Assembly (NCBI GenBank): GCA_963277665.1
Contig: OY728120.1
Span: forward strand, 942,821,195-942,885,194
DNA: 64,000 nt
Direction of reading: 5' to 3'
Source: Viscum album
Taxonomy: Eukaryota > Streptophyta > Magnoliopsida > Santalales > Viscaceae
Part shown: positions 27,861 to 40,630 of the stretch, piece by piece
Position numbering within the stretch: the first letter of the stretch is position 1
Layout: each line of letters begins with the position of its first letter
Made by a program: the position numbers and the translations under genes
Notes under the pieces: model-generated
What the model saw: the letters and a program-made list of their open reading frames with translations, nothing else
Database searches by the model: none
Told to the model about the DNA's origin: nothing

Positions 27861-29407
27861 TGTTAAAAAATTACTCAAGGTGATATCTTAGTGTTTAGGG
27901 GTGTGATTTTTTTTATGATGTTAGATGATGGAAAATGAGCATTTTTTGTGTTTTCCAAAGGATGGTTTTAATGTGGCACAATTTCCTAGTGTTCGAATAA
28001 AATTTTGGCATCAATATAAATAGTATTTTTTTGGAAAAGTAATGTTTTCCACAGATGAGATCATAGTTTTTAAATCAAGAAGCACATTTTTTAGAAAACA
28101 AAAAGAGATATGTGAAGTCATGTGTGAATCATCAAGTGTGGGGATTCCTACATAGTAGCACTAAGATGATCTTGAATTAAATTATGAGGACTATGTAAAA
28201 AAAATTTTTTCAGGATAATTGTAGTTTGTGGGATGCGTACAGTTTATGGGGAGGCTCATCATTTGTGGAATATAGGTAAAGATTCATTCGTGGAAGAGAT
28301 CGGTCACCATCTAGGATCAAATTTTTATGCGGACCGTATAGGGAAAATTATTTGTAGGATGAGTGTAGTACGCAATGAACACTATACAACATAAATATTT
28401 TGGGTAAATCAGATTAGCGATATTTTAAGATATATTTTTCAATATAAAGACCATAAATATGAAGATTAAAATTGAGGATTCTATTAGAAAAAATCATTGC
28501 TCCGTGAAGATATTCAAAAAAATATGAGGTGGTTCGTGAGGGAGGATTTCACAAAGTAAAGAATACGAGAGGGAGAATTACTTGAATGGTGAAGTAGTTC
28601 ATGACAGCAATTTTGAATGGGGTTTTTGGGATCTATAGCTCACAATTGGATATAGCCCACCAAAGGAGTATAGGTCCACAGAAGAGAGGAAATCCAAATA
28701 ATAATAGGCAACAACATAAGTAAACAAGATCTGAAAAAGCAGATACAGTCCACATAAGTGGTGTTCTGTGAAGTATTCAGGCCATGCAGTGTAGTGAAAT
28801 TTGTAGAGGAATCTTGCTAGTTTATGGAGGGATGAAAGAAGTTCATGAAAGACTCAAATATTTTTCAATAGAAATTTCATCTATCCAATAGCATGCTTAA
28901 AAGTGTTACTTTAATAGAGAATATACCAACATGTGAGGATTCATGCATTCATGATAATTAAGGGATCTAGATGCCCATAAACTGTGAATGGATCCATTAC
29001 AAGAAAAGTGATAAAAGGATGAGGAAGATGACGATCCTTTGTACCAGTAGTGGTATAGATAAAGAGATACATAGAATGAACCATGGGATTGTAGTGACAA
29101 TGCCTTAAACATTGTAAAGGTAGTGAGTTGGGGAACATAAGTTATCTAGCATGAAAATCATTAATGGAAATAAGCTTTAGTGAATATTGTATAATCAGTG
29201 AATTTATATTTTAATCTCTTTGAAATAGCTTAATGATGGTGAACCAAATAAAAATAACACTTTCTATTGCATTCTTTATTTTATGTTCATTCATCAATAC
29301 AGGAATAGGGAGAGAATAGTGTTTCATTTAATGATGAAACATGATCTGAAGGCATATTAGGTTTAATCTATCATATCCTGATTCACCCCCTCTCAGGGTA
29401 TTTAACA
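27861..29407 (+). mobile_element. ~1.55-kb insertion, possible solo LTR of a Ty1/copia-type element
   Basis: E2 copy 1 and copy 2 are collinear except for this block, which copy 2 lacks at about 34437. Its ends can be read as TGTTA and TAACA, an LTR-like inverted terminus. Just before the right end sits ATTCACCCCCTCTCAGGG, a pyrimidine-rich motif often found at the end of copia LTRs just before the primer-binding site. No clean 5-bp target duplication is visible and there is no coding content, so the class is uncertain. Confidence 0.35.
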
Positions 29408-29700
29408 TAATGGGGATAAAAAGTGTGATGTTATAATTTCAATAAAGGATCTAAACAGAAGAAATATTAGAATTAATGTGAGAAAATAAATAATATTTAA
29501 TTAATTAAATATTAAATATTCTACCACAATTTGTATGACTCATATTTCCAACAATATATTTTCCATGGATAATCACCATATTTCTGTACAAAGGAAGAGT
29601 TTAGAGAAATTATCTATCTTATAATGATACAATAAATTATCATTTTTCCTTTGATAACCACCTGAGATAAAAAATTAAAATTTCCAATGTTTTACATAAA
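29408..29700 (-). repeat. E2 repeat, copy 1, right part
   Basis: Homology with E2 copy 2 (about 34440-34740) resumes here. Shared stretches include AATAATATTTAATTAATTAAA against AATAATAGTTAATTAG, and GAGAAATTATCT against GAAAAATTATCTGAG. Similarity fades around 29690. Confidence 0.45.
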
Positions 29701-31339
29701 TCCTCACAAAATGGTTCAGGAAACAATCCCCACAAAAAATGAATCTTTTCATCGATAATCCTCAGTCGTCAAAGCACTACCATGATTTACCTTAGACCGT
29801 AACACTTCTAACCCATCCCTGAACATCCATCGAATTATTTTTTATTGCTGATGATAATATAAGTATATGTGGCATTCAACCATAAATTATCTGATGCTCC
29901 ACATGATAGGATTGTCCTTATCATCCACCATCAACCAAGAACCAAACACCGCAACTAATACTCCATACACTACTAAACACAATGTCTAGTCATGGAAAAT
30001 CCACTAACACTAGGGTTCTAACAATGTTGACCAACCACCACGCAATAATAGATCACTATCAATGACACACTATCACTCAGGAACCACTTAAAATAAGGAC
30101 CACCCCCTCTGATTTCCTATGGTGAAATCAACACCATAAAGATTCCTGAAGACCAGAACCACTCTAAGAATAATCAAACACATGTCAACAGGAACTACTC
30201 ATAACCCACACACACGTTCCTTCGCTGAACAAGGATTCTCCCAAAATATATGAAAACCATAAACTCACATATTGTAGTGGAGTTATATTCCAACCCCCAA
30301 ACCTCACTATAAATCATGCTCAAAAAATAAAAAAATAACATACCCAATCTAATGTGAATAAAACAATTGAACATGAAATTTACATAGGAAGGTGAAAAAT
30401 ACAATGGAACCCTCAACAATCCTCTTTAGGAACCAATCATATTCCATATTTCATGATCAACCACAAAACATCCCTCCACATGGACATAGATAAAAAACCA
30501 TGAGTTCCTGACCGCTCTCCCACCATGATATCAAATTTGAAACGATAAAAAACATAACCAATCATCCAACCAATCCCGCCCTATCGAACTAGCCATTAAT
30601 CCAATCACAAAACCAAGATCTATCTCTTCAATCTACACCATAATCCCAAGGTATCATCATCTGCACTAAAAAACTGCACATAGCTACCAAAACCACATGG
30701 AAACTCGAGCAGGATCCAAAAACAACTTTGGAAACCTTTCATTCATCAATCCAACCTCCCCTAATAGAAGATCACCAAAAGGATTTAATAAACCCAAAAG
30801 GTTTTCAATGCATCCCTTGATGAGGGGACTTCATCTTCAAGTACTAAGAAGAACTCTACAAAGGATCCAAAAGAACTTAAAATAGATAAATGGTATGTAC
30901 ATTTCAATTATGTATAATGACAACATGTAATTATATGTGGAAACATCATTTAATAAGTTTCAAACCCCTTAAATATCAAATGATAAATCATTAGTAAAAA
31001 CACACATGGTCTGGAAAATTTCTTGAGGATCTGATGTAACAATCATGATGCATGAAAATAGGCCTCATTTCAAGTGAATATGATTCAAATACTGATAAAT
31101 TTTAAAATTCACAATCAAAATTTCATCAATTGTGGTGAAAATCTCATGAAAAAGAAATCAAAAGTCATGAACGACAATTCAATGTCCATGGAAACAAGGA
31201 GATTTTATAGGAAATAGTGTTCATGACACACCAAAATTGTATCCATACCATACTATAAAAAAATATTACATCTTCTATCTACTAACTCTACAGATTTTAT
31301 ACAAACAAACAAAATCATATGAAAACATTTTTTTCATGA
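29701..31339. other. C-rich decayed region between the two E2 copies
   Basis: About 1.6 kb, clearly richer in C on the plus strand than its surroundings. It lies between the two E2 repeats, where the inside of an E2 element would be. At about 30523-30545 the sequence ATGATATCAAATTTGAAAC recalls a minus-oriented primer-binding site (rc of TGGTATCA) next to an LTR end. A 62-codon frame at 30697-30885 is unrecognised. I see no pol motif, so E2 is either deleted internally or non-autonomous. Confidence 0.3.
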
Positions 31340-34300
31340 TGTAGCCTGGGTCCGAAAACCTGTCTCCTGATCTAGCACACAACATGTCCTCATTTGTGGC
31401 TCCTCATATTCTAAACACATATGAATGATGTAAACGGACTTAATGGATATAATTTGGAGACTATACCATTATATCAGAATGAAGCATCAGTAGAAATAGA
31501 ACCAAAACCAACACATAGGTGAATATCAATGTATTCATAAATTAATAAATAACTACAATAAATATGAAAATTTAAATGATACATATAGGCTCAAACACAA
31601 CCTAAATAAGTTGTACACCCATTTGGTCAACCACATATAGAATAAAAATAATAATACACAAGGACATACTACTACTCAATGAAGAACAACATACCATGTC
31701 TCTACTACTGGTAAATAGCTCATGAAAATACCATAGAATCCAATTGAACTATCTCGTTTGATCTTTCAACACATGTACTTTTCCTGATACATCACATCAT
31801 ATTCTTAAACTAAAATAAATAATATGCTATACATATACACCGAGGTGTAGGTCTAGGGGGTGAGAAAAAAATAATAAGTAGGCCACGACCAATAATGGCC
31901 GTAACATCTTATATTATTACATGTATATGCAACACATGTCTTGTATGGCTTATCCAAATAGGACTATCAAAAATAAAAAACAAATATTGTAAAATAAACA
32001 AAAAGGTATTAAAAAATCAAAACAAAAAACATCATGTCCTTTACTAACACCTGCAGGTAATCTGACCCCGCTCTAGATCTAGTTAGAGTAATCATGAAAT
32101 GTGGATCATGCATCTATAACATTATGAGTTTCATTGTGATCTTGAAATAGATCTATGTTACAATGAAATTAATGTAACACATTTCATACCCTTGGATCCA
32201 ATACTATGAGTATAAAGCTATTAAGCCCATATACTAAGAACTATTATACAAATAGAATGATCTGATATAGTAGTAGTGACTCCCTGTGAAACTCAGAATT
32301 ATAATATCTTCCCTAAAAGAGATGTACACCCAATTGGGAGGAATGAAATTGTCACTTCATTTTTAGGAAACTAGATGAGGATGGAAACTCATACAAATTG
32401 GGGCATAGGAGAATTGTAGCCTCTACCGTCCATTATCCCTATCCAGGGAGGAAAGAAAAAAATAGGATGGTTCCACTCACCTATATCATCCATTATCTCT
32501 CTAGCCCCACCTCAAACATACCAGATAACCAATAGAAAAGTGTAACTTAATCAATTTAAATGCATTTATCAAGTCAAATAATATACCAATGGTGTCCTAC
32601 CTCATCCATCCGTCAGGTACCATGTCTATTTAACACCCACACCCTCGAATAAAATCCACTAAAACATACACCAACCAACCCATTGGACAATAAACGTAGG
32701 GATTCCACAATGGTTCTATAATCTTGTTCATTGAAAAGACACCATATGTGGGACTCCACCAAAAAAACCACAAATCTGGTGTGATACACTAAAAGGTGCT
32801 CCCCTACAAACAAAAAAACTGGTTAGATACCCTAAAAGGGGATCCTTCAATAAAATGAAACATTATGCCTTTCCTACTCAATGGAACTGTGGAAATTCCT
32901 CTATCTCAAACAAATAAAACACACACCTAGAAGGGAAACCCCAAGAAACACCTCACACAGAAGGGAATTACTCAATACAAGTCCATGTTACCTATCTCAA
33001 ACATATGAAACAACATATAGTGGTACCAGATATCACAATACATCGATCCACCCAAAAAGTTTCTAATGGTCTTAACCACATGTTACTGGACCTATACCAT
33101 ATAAAAATAAACTAATGATCTCATACAAGAAATAAATCGTTCTCATAACCAAGAATCCTTCCCTAGAACCTGAAGAAATATCACCTCACATCCTCAATCC
33201 AATGATGTATTCTAAAGAGAACCCTCACATCGGTGTTACAACACACAAACCAACCCCTATGAGGATTTGAAAACTATAATATCAATGGAACCTAAAAAAT
33301 ATATTTTTCCAGAACACCATCCAGATACCCCCATAAATCCATATTTTGACCACTATAATGATCTATATTGAAATCAAAACATATAATGGAGTACTCACAA
33401 GTACAATAATGACTCTGTGTAATAAGGACATCCAAAAAACCATAGATGGAAAAGTACACAACAAGTACATCAAATTAAACAGTGTGTAAAAATAATGTTT
33501 TACCTGGATGTACTTCTATATGGCCAAGCCACACCTCCGGTCTATTGGTTTAATAATACATGTGCACAACATCTACCTGTATACTATTATATGGCCAAAC
33601 ACCTTCACATGTAGTTTCTTACCAATCACCCATCCACATGGCCAAGTCCCACTACATGACGTGTACTCCCAATACATGGTGTGTTGTCTCAAGCATCCAT
33701 ATACCCATTTTATAGTCTACATTGAATGAAACAACTATATAGTATATACCTATGGTACACTATGTGTAGTCACACACTCTCTAAATTCCCATTTACTCAT
33801 CCACATCTCTATATACAACTAAATGTAGTTTAGATAATATACATAGAATGTACTACTAAAAAACTCATCATCCATAAACATGAAGAATACATGGTAAATT
33901 TTCATCAAAACAAACACCATCTGGTTGGTATTTGTCAAATGGAAATCCCTATTACTCTCTCAAAAAAACCCAATGTGATTAAAACCCAATAGGATGGCCC
34001 ACTATGGGTTCCCCAAAACCCAGAAAGGATTAAACCATAAAAATAATTAATCTTTGATTATTTGTATAGAAATAATTAAAAATTTATAACATCAAAATAG
34101 GAACCATATATGATTAGTTCCATTTAATGATTCAAAACATCCAAACAAAGATTCAGATTGACCAGATATCCATTATAGAACCTCCCTATCTCCCCATATA
34201 TATATATATATATCCTCTTCCAATTTACACCCTCCTCTTTCACTCATAGGAAAACCCCCAATGGGAGTCTTTATAGAACACACCATGGAGGAAAGGGCAA

Positions 34301-34740
34301 AGGGGAAAAATATAATGTAATGAAAAAGAAATGAAAAAAGAGAAGGATGAGAGAGAAGAAGAGGGTACATGACTCAACCTTATTGCCCAACACATTGTCA
34401 TGACCAACCTAGGAAAACCCCATATTCTATAATCTATAGTGAAGTCAGAATTCCAATATGATGATCCAAAGAAATGATATCACTGAATTAATGCACATGA
34501 ATAAATAATAGTTAATTAGTTATATATTATATATTCATCCAAATAATTGAGTATCCTGTATTTCCACTAAACTGTTATACAATGATAAAAAACCAATTAT
34601 TGGATTAATAGAGTGGTCAGAAAAATTATCTGAGATTTACTGATTGGAGAAATTAGAAGGTTTCTCAAAAATAAAACCGAAGATAAAAAAAATTAAATTT
34701 CCTATATTTTAAATGAACAATCACTTTTTGGTTATTTACA
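31340..34740 (-). repeat. E2 repeat, copy 2 (~3.4 kb)
   Basis: Direct repeat of E2 copy 1 (20640-22304 plus 26457-27860 plus 29408-29700), without the two insertions. Collinear stretches run through its length, roughly 10.7 kb apart before the L4 insertion point and about 6.5 kb apart after it. A pair of direct repeats of this size suggests LTRs of one element, 5' LTR here if minus-oriented, or tandem remnants. The left limit is soft. The right limit is where L5 begins. Confidence 0.5.
33508..33720. repeat. Short internal subrepeats with ATGGCCAA in E2
   Basis: ATGGCCAAGCCACAC, ATGGCCAAACACC and ATGGCCAAGTCCCAC recur at about 33524, 33594 and 33641. They are interleaved with TGTAC-containing stretches. 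The equivalent part of copy 1 (about 26945-27165) has the same layout in decayed form. These look like short tandem duplications inside the repeat. Confidence 0.4.
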
Positions 34741-36664
34741 TATAAAATTTTATCCTACAAATTTAATTTATGTGTAAAAGTAATCTATTTCTAAATTGGG
34801 GTTTTATAGGTTACTTGCACTAATTTTAAAAATTTATTTCAATACACAGAGAAAATTTTTTATGGAAAAATGTATTTAATGATTTGAAATATGTTGGTAA
34901 AAATTATATAATAAGGATCATTTTTTACCCATTAAAATTAAATTATATTGGTTTGTTACCATGTAAAACTAAAAATTCTTAAAATAATAATTCAAATAGT
35001 AATGGATGTTAGAACATGTTTAAAACATGTGATACTGCTAATTGTTTTGGGTTAATTGATATTATATCATCCCCCACACAATTATTGTTTTTATTGAGTC
35101 TTATTGAAAAATATAACATGTGATCTCTTTACATTAAGTTGAAATATATAAAAAAATCATTCTGACCAGTTGTAATAGGGGCCTATCAATACCCCATCAT
35201 GACCACACCTAAAATGTTGTTTCTTGTTATAATAACCCATTTATTTATTCTCTATAATATTATTACATTTACGTGACCCTATTTTCATAATATATTGTCC
35301 TAAGACCTCCATTTAAGGAGTTTTATAGGGAATTATCATGTCTTCAATGTGGGTTCTAATAGTTCTTTAAATAGTTTTAATTTTAATATAGCTTCTAATA
35401 ATAAAATTTTCAATTTCTTATATAATTACATATTTATTATATGTATCATTAATTTTATTATTAAAATGTACTAACTATTAACAACCATCCCCATTTTCCC
35501 TTAAGGAAAATTAAAATGATGTTCATTCATGAGTGTAGACTACCACCTCAATAAAAATAAATGATTCATTTACCATAATAACTTTACAAGGATGGTCCTA
35601 ATGATGAATTTAGTAAATAATTATGATATTTATAAAATATTTTATATTATTGAATGATAAAAAATATTATAAATTCAAATTGTTAGATGAAAAAAATTAT
35701 CAACCATACATATGTGTACACTACCACCTCCATGGAATAATTATTTTCAACTTTTTTCATTTCATAATTTCGTTTCGGAGATGTTTATGATAATGGGTGT
35801 AAGTAATAAATATTTTTTTTACTACTTATGATGGTTATATAATAGAAAATGGTAAACCTTATTCATAATATGTGTAATAAATAACCATAGTCAGTTCAAT
35901 CTTTTAAATGTGAATTCAATGTGGAAAAAATTATTTCTTCATATTATATATTTTCATGAAATCATACGTATTTGATAATATATACAATTATATGTTTTTT
36001 ATTCATTAACATTATGGATTATGTTTTTTCATTTATTTTACCATATATTTCACTACTAAAAGGAGTATAGTCTCCCCATAAGGCCTCAATAGACTCTCAC
36101 TACTAGTTGAAAACCACTGACATATAGGGATGCATGCTTTAGGATTTATAGTCAACCACACCATCCTCTTTTCTATGAACTATTCCAAGGATTTTAAAAT
36201 AATTACATTATAATATGGGGATTCATTTTATTTCATAATCACACATAGATTGTATCAAAACATTATTAGGTTAGTTTAACCACCTAACATAAAAATTAAA
36301 ACAATTTCTATCATGTATGGTATAGGAATATTAATATTGGATATTAATATGAAAATAATTATTTTTTTCTTTTGGGTTATAAATATAAACATTTATGTCA
36401 TTTGTAATGTTACCGCAATATTAACTATTAATAAAACTCAAAAAAATGTAATTATCTGTTTTTAAACAACACTGAAGCTTTAATCACATTACCATATATA
36501 ATCTAGGATTGATGAAAAATATAATTATATTTAATAACAACCGCATTATTAGGAAACGAGTTCAATACAATAATGATACACACATGTGAAAATATCAATG
36601 TATAATAACTGAGTTATATAAATATAGAGAATAAGTGTAATTTAAAGGGTTACTATATAAAAAA
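34741..36664 (+). repeat. Truncated LTR copy L5 of the ~4-kb family
   Basis: It carries a TATA-like and leader stretch (TAATAGGGGCCTATC) near 35171-35190, parallel to TATAAAAGGGGCCTCCC of L1. Two blocks follow at 35531-35550 and 35711-35735 (GTAGACTACCACC, ACACTACCACCTCC). From there to about 36660 it tracks L1. The U3 part is too short, and the rest of the LTR is missing because a chromovirus LTR starts at 36665. The copy was therefore probably split by that insertion. Confidence 0.45.
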
Positions 36665-38900
36665 TGTATCACCTTAAAATTTTTAGATGCATTTAGTTTT
36701 CTTATTTTTAGTTTTTTTTTCCTATTTTTATTCTCTTGTAGTTATCTTTAATTCGTATGGAGTCTCAGATTGATGATTTAGAGGGTGGAGGATCATGTTG
36801 GATTCTTGGGGGCTAAATAAATACCATTAGATAGATGGTGGGGTGGAATAACCATCTTGGGGTTCCTACTATATTACCTTAATTTCTGAATATCTCACCA
36901 GAATTCTAATGAACATGATATATTACTTTAATTATTCTAAGGTACACAAGAGAATTTGAGACCAATCACTACCACTTTGGTGGTGCCGCAAGCCCACTTG
37001 TGGTGCCAAGGAGACATTTTCATTAATTGTTTTTCCTAATTAAACTCCAATAAGATTATTTGACTAACTATTAACATAAATGAATTTGAATTTGACCTCA
37101 TCACCTTAGATTTATCAACATGGGGCTCTAGGATTCTTCTTTTGACCATGTTAAATTTTTTATTTCAAGATCAATATTTTGGCTTCCTTCAAGGTAAGAT
37201 ATATTTTTTCTAAACCTAATTCCCTATTTCTATCAATAATTGATCATATTTCCCCAATATGTAGGACATTTTTATTACTAATCACCTATATTTAATTAGG
37301 GTACGAGGCCTGGTTTAAAAATTATGGTTAGATCATGAGAATTTGTGATCTCTCCTGGATTGATCCAAGATCATTCTTTTGATATTTTTCGCTTTTGTTT
37401 ATCGATTTGGATTCCATATATTAGCATTATATCTTCCTTGAATACTAGTTGTAGGGAATCTATTATCTTACATTTTGACTTTTTAGGTGAATGATTGTTT
37501 GTGGACATGTCATGGGTAGCGTCCCACATCAGATCATGGAAACTGGCATCAATACATTAAAAGTATGAATTCCTTATCATATTAGCCCCTTGTATGATTT
37601 TTTGTGAAATTATTAGTTATGATTAAGTTCATATTATATATACCCTTTTATGATATGGTATTTTTGGTGTGCATGGGTTGTTTATGTGACCATCTATGGT
37701 ATGGATTGTTTGTTCCATACTATGTTGTGCCTTACTGATGTATTAATATATATCCCATGAAAATAAAATTTTGAAAGATTAATCCTTTCAATGTTATTAA
37801 ATATAATAATTTTTTTACATTACAAGTGTAAATATATACTTTTTTTTCTCAGGTTAAATGGTGGAATTGATAAACATAGTTTTCTCCTTATATAGGGAGC
37901 TAGATAACATGTCTCATAGAATGTGTCACTTAATTCAAGGTAGAAAGATCTAGGAATTAGTATATGATTATCCCATGGGCGGATAATTTCATAAAATATT
38001 TGAAGAGGGTCCATATTCTAGTATGAAATATTTATGGTGATCACCCTCTCTTATGTGAAATGTTCTAATGTTTTTTGTCTTCCAAGCATGCATTTAATAA
38101 GTTGAGACTAGGAAGCCATGGGTCTTATGTGTGACATTATATTAATGGAAGGAATGGAGTTACTATATAATGGTTGAATATTTTTTTCATTAATGATGTA
38201 TGGAAGTATAAAGCATAATCTACGGCATGTCGAGCAGTTCCTTATAACACTCATTATGTATAGCTTCAAAGTTGGTATGGATGGGGTTCCTAGAAGATCA
38301 GTTTGTGAATGATTGCACAATATAAGAGTTATTATATGATTATATGTAAATATACCTTTTGATCATGACATATTACACTATATACATGTTCCCTTATATT
38401 ATTGATTCATTAGTGCATTCATTCTAGGATACACTCACAAACTATATTAGAATCATGAATTGTTTGTAGACTTGAAGATATTTTCCCTTGAGAATGTGTG
38501 GTGCCCATTAAAAGGTTATAGAAGTTTGTTGATTTAGGAGTTGGATGTGGTACAAAGATAAACTATATAAAACTACCTCGATTTATATTATTTATTTATT
38601 CTTAGTTATGCTTCTTATACTCATGGACCTGCCACATTTGGGGCCCATTTATTATTATTATTATATGACATTTCATCACCTTAGTTATTTAATATTAATT
38701 TTTTATCTTATATTGTTATGGTTTATTAAACTATATATAAGTTTTAATATTCAATTGTATGGATAGTATTATAGAAGTTATAGTCTCCAACAGATCACTG
38801 AAACTCCCAATATTAGATGGAAGCCTCATGTGTATGGGGGCACACATGGGATTCTATGGTACATTGGCTGAAAAATTGTTATTTGGGCCATGGTGTTACA
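36665..38900 (+). repeat. 5' LTR of the decayed plus-strand chromovirus (2236 bp)
   Basis: It begins TGTATCACC and ends GGTGTTACA, directly followed by a primer-binding-site-like sequence. It is collinear with 44152-45476 at a near-constant offset of about 7.43-7.49 kb. Shared stretches include GTGGTGCCAAGGAGA against GTGGTGCCATGAGGA, TTGGCTTCCTTCAAGGTAAG against its counterpart near 44650, and CATGTCTCATAG against CATGACTCGTTAT. It belongs to a different LTR family from L1-L6, with a shorter LTR. Confidence 0.65.
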
Positions 38901-38903
38901 AAA

Positions 38904-38919
38904 TGGTATCGATGTTGAG
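38904..38919 (+). other. Primer-binding site of the decayed chromovirus
   Basis: TGGTATCGATGTTGAG starts three bases after the LTR end GTGTTACA. The first seven bases are identical to the initiator-Met tRNA primer site TGGTATCAGAGC common in plant LTR elements; the rest is partly decayed. Confidence 0.6.
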
Positions 38920-40630
38920 TTTTCTTTCACTTATAGTAAATTATTTTTTGAATTAGTATAAATGTGATAACTAAATGGAATTTGGTTGGGGGAGTTTCCA
39001 TGTGCCTAGGAATATCATTTATAAAAAACCTCAAAGTTTCCACAGTACGATTTCTATTAATTTGTGTCTATACATATTGACGTTGATCATAAGAATGTTT
39101 TACTTTTGTATCTTATATTTTTTGGTTTAATTTATGTATCATGAATAGGAACATTGGATCACATGCCATGTATATAACTGTTTTTTCTTGATTGCAATTT
39201 TTTAATTAAATGATTTGATTTGTGCTATATGTTAGGGGATATAACTGTATTGTCTACTATTTTAATATATTTGTATAAGAATAAGTTATTTAAACTCATG
39301 AAAGATATTATGTTATATATATATATATATATTATTTTTAATAACATGATGGTATAGAGGTCTAGGCTACATCATTTGGTCGAACTATAACGTTTTCACC
39401 AAATTTGTGGGTATCTCCTTAGGTAAACTTCCCTAAATATATCCCTTTTGTTTTCCTTATAACTACTTAGGTTACACACATAATAAAATTGTCAACTGAA
39501 TTGAAAACGTTTGTACGTAATTTTGTAGCAATGTCAACTGGTAGACACTTTTTGGGACCACATAACTAAGGATGAAAAAATACCTCCTCTATGATGAATA
39601 CACTATGTACACATTAGGATATGCATGTGAATGAACATAGTAATGATACTACACTAGATGTTTTAGTTTAGGAAGAAATATATACACCACACATAGCACT
39701 ATAGACTACATCTGATTTGATTATAGGTGTGTATAGTAAGATGGTTGACTACACAGAATATTACTTTCATGATCATCTACCATCCATCTAGGTAACATGT
39801 GGTTTACATGATGTTAAGAATATAAATGACATTATTAGATGTACCTTTGATCTCATAAATACTGTTAGGGAAATGGGGGAGAATGAAGTTGAATATATTA
39901 TTTATGTAACCACTGGGAGATGATGGGGTGTTAAGGTACATGAATGAATATATGAGGGTATTACATAGGATGAATTTGAACATATATTCTTCAAGGATTT
40001 CGTTATTCAAATGTTAATTCTAGACTGAGTTTCATAGTTATAAATATTTAGAAGGGAATGGATTCAGATTCATTTTTCTCTACTCAATTTAAGGTGTTTC
40101 TATTCTTTTCGCCTCTATTGGTTGGCAATGAATAAAATAAATCTAGAAGTTTGATATTAGATTTTTTATGGAGAACATATGAGAGCTTTGGATCATTTAC
40201 TTTATGATACATACATAAGTGCATTATATGTCCCTAACTATTGATATGGGGCAAATGATAAAAAACTAACAAGCTATTATCTTTCTTACAAGGAATTGAA
40301 AATAATATTTTCCAATGATGTATAGAGTGCCTATTCTGAAAGTAGGAAAAGGAAGGATGCAGAGATATAATAGTATGACTGATAGGAAGATAAAGGTATG
40401 TATGCCTATACTTATTCTATGAGAGCATGTTCTATAATTGTGATACATCTACATATGAATGGTAAATTTTAGTATATCATATGTATAGATGAAAATGGAA
40501 TTTCAATGATGTAAAAGGAGAGATTATAATGAATTGGGTTTTTCATAAGTTGTCACACTGAGATTCTTAGAGTCAAGGTTATGGTGTAGCAACTGTTCCT
40601 TAGTAGTAGACCCACGTTTTGTAGGATTTG
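38920..40630 (+). pseudogene. Decayed gag region of the plus-strand chromovirus
   Basis: This interval lies between the primer-binding site and the pol remains, so by position it should hold gag. All frames are full of stops. Faint coding character remains at about 40050-40450, with no readable zinc knuckle. The assignment rests on position, not on a domain I can see. Confidence 0.35.

Noticed and set aside
37190..37200. A donor-like AAGGTAAGA
   Set aside because: It lies within the decayed chromovirus 5' LTR with no adjacent exon-like frame. It could be a retroelement leader splice site, but nothing supports use.
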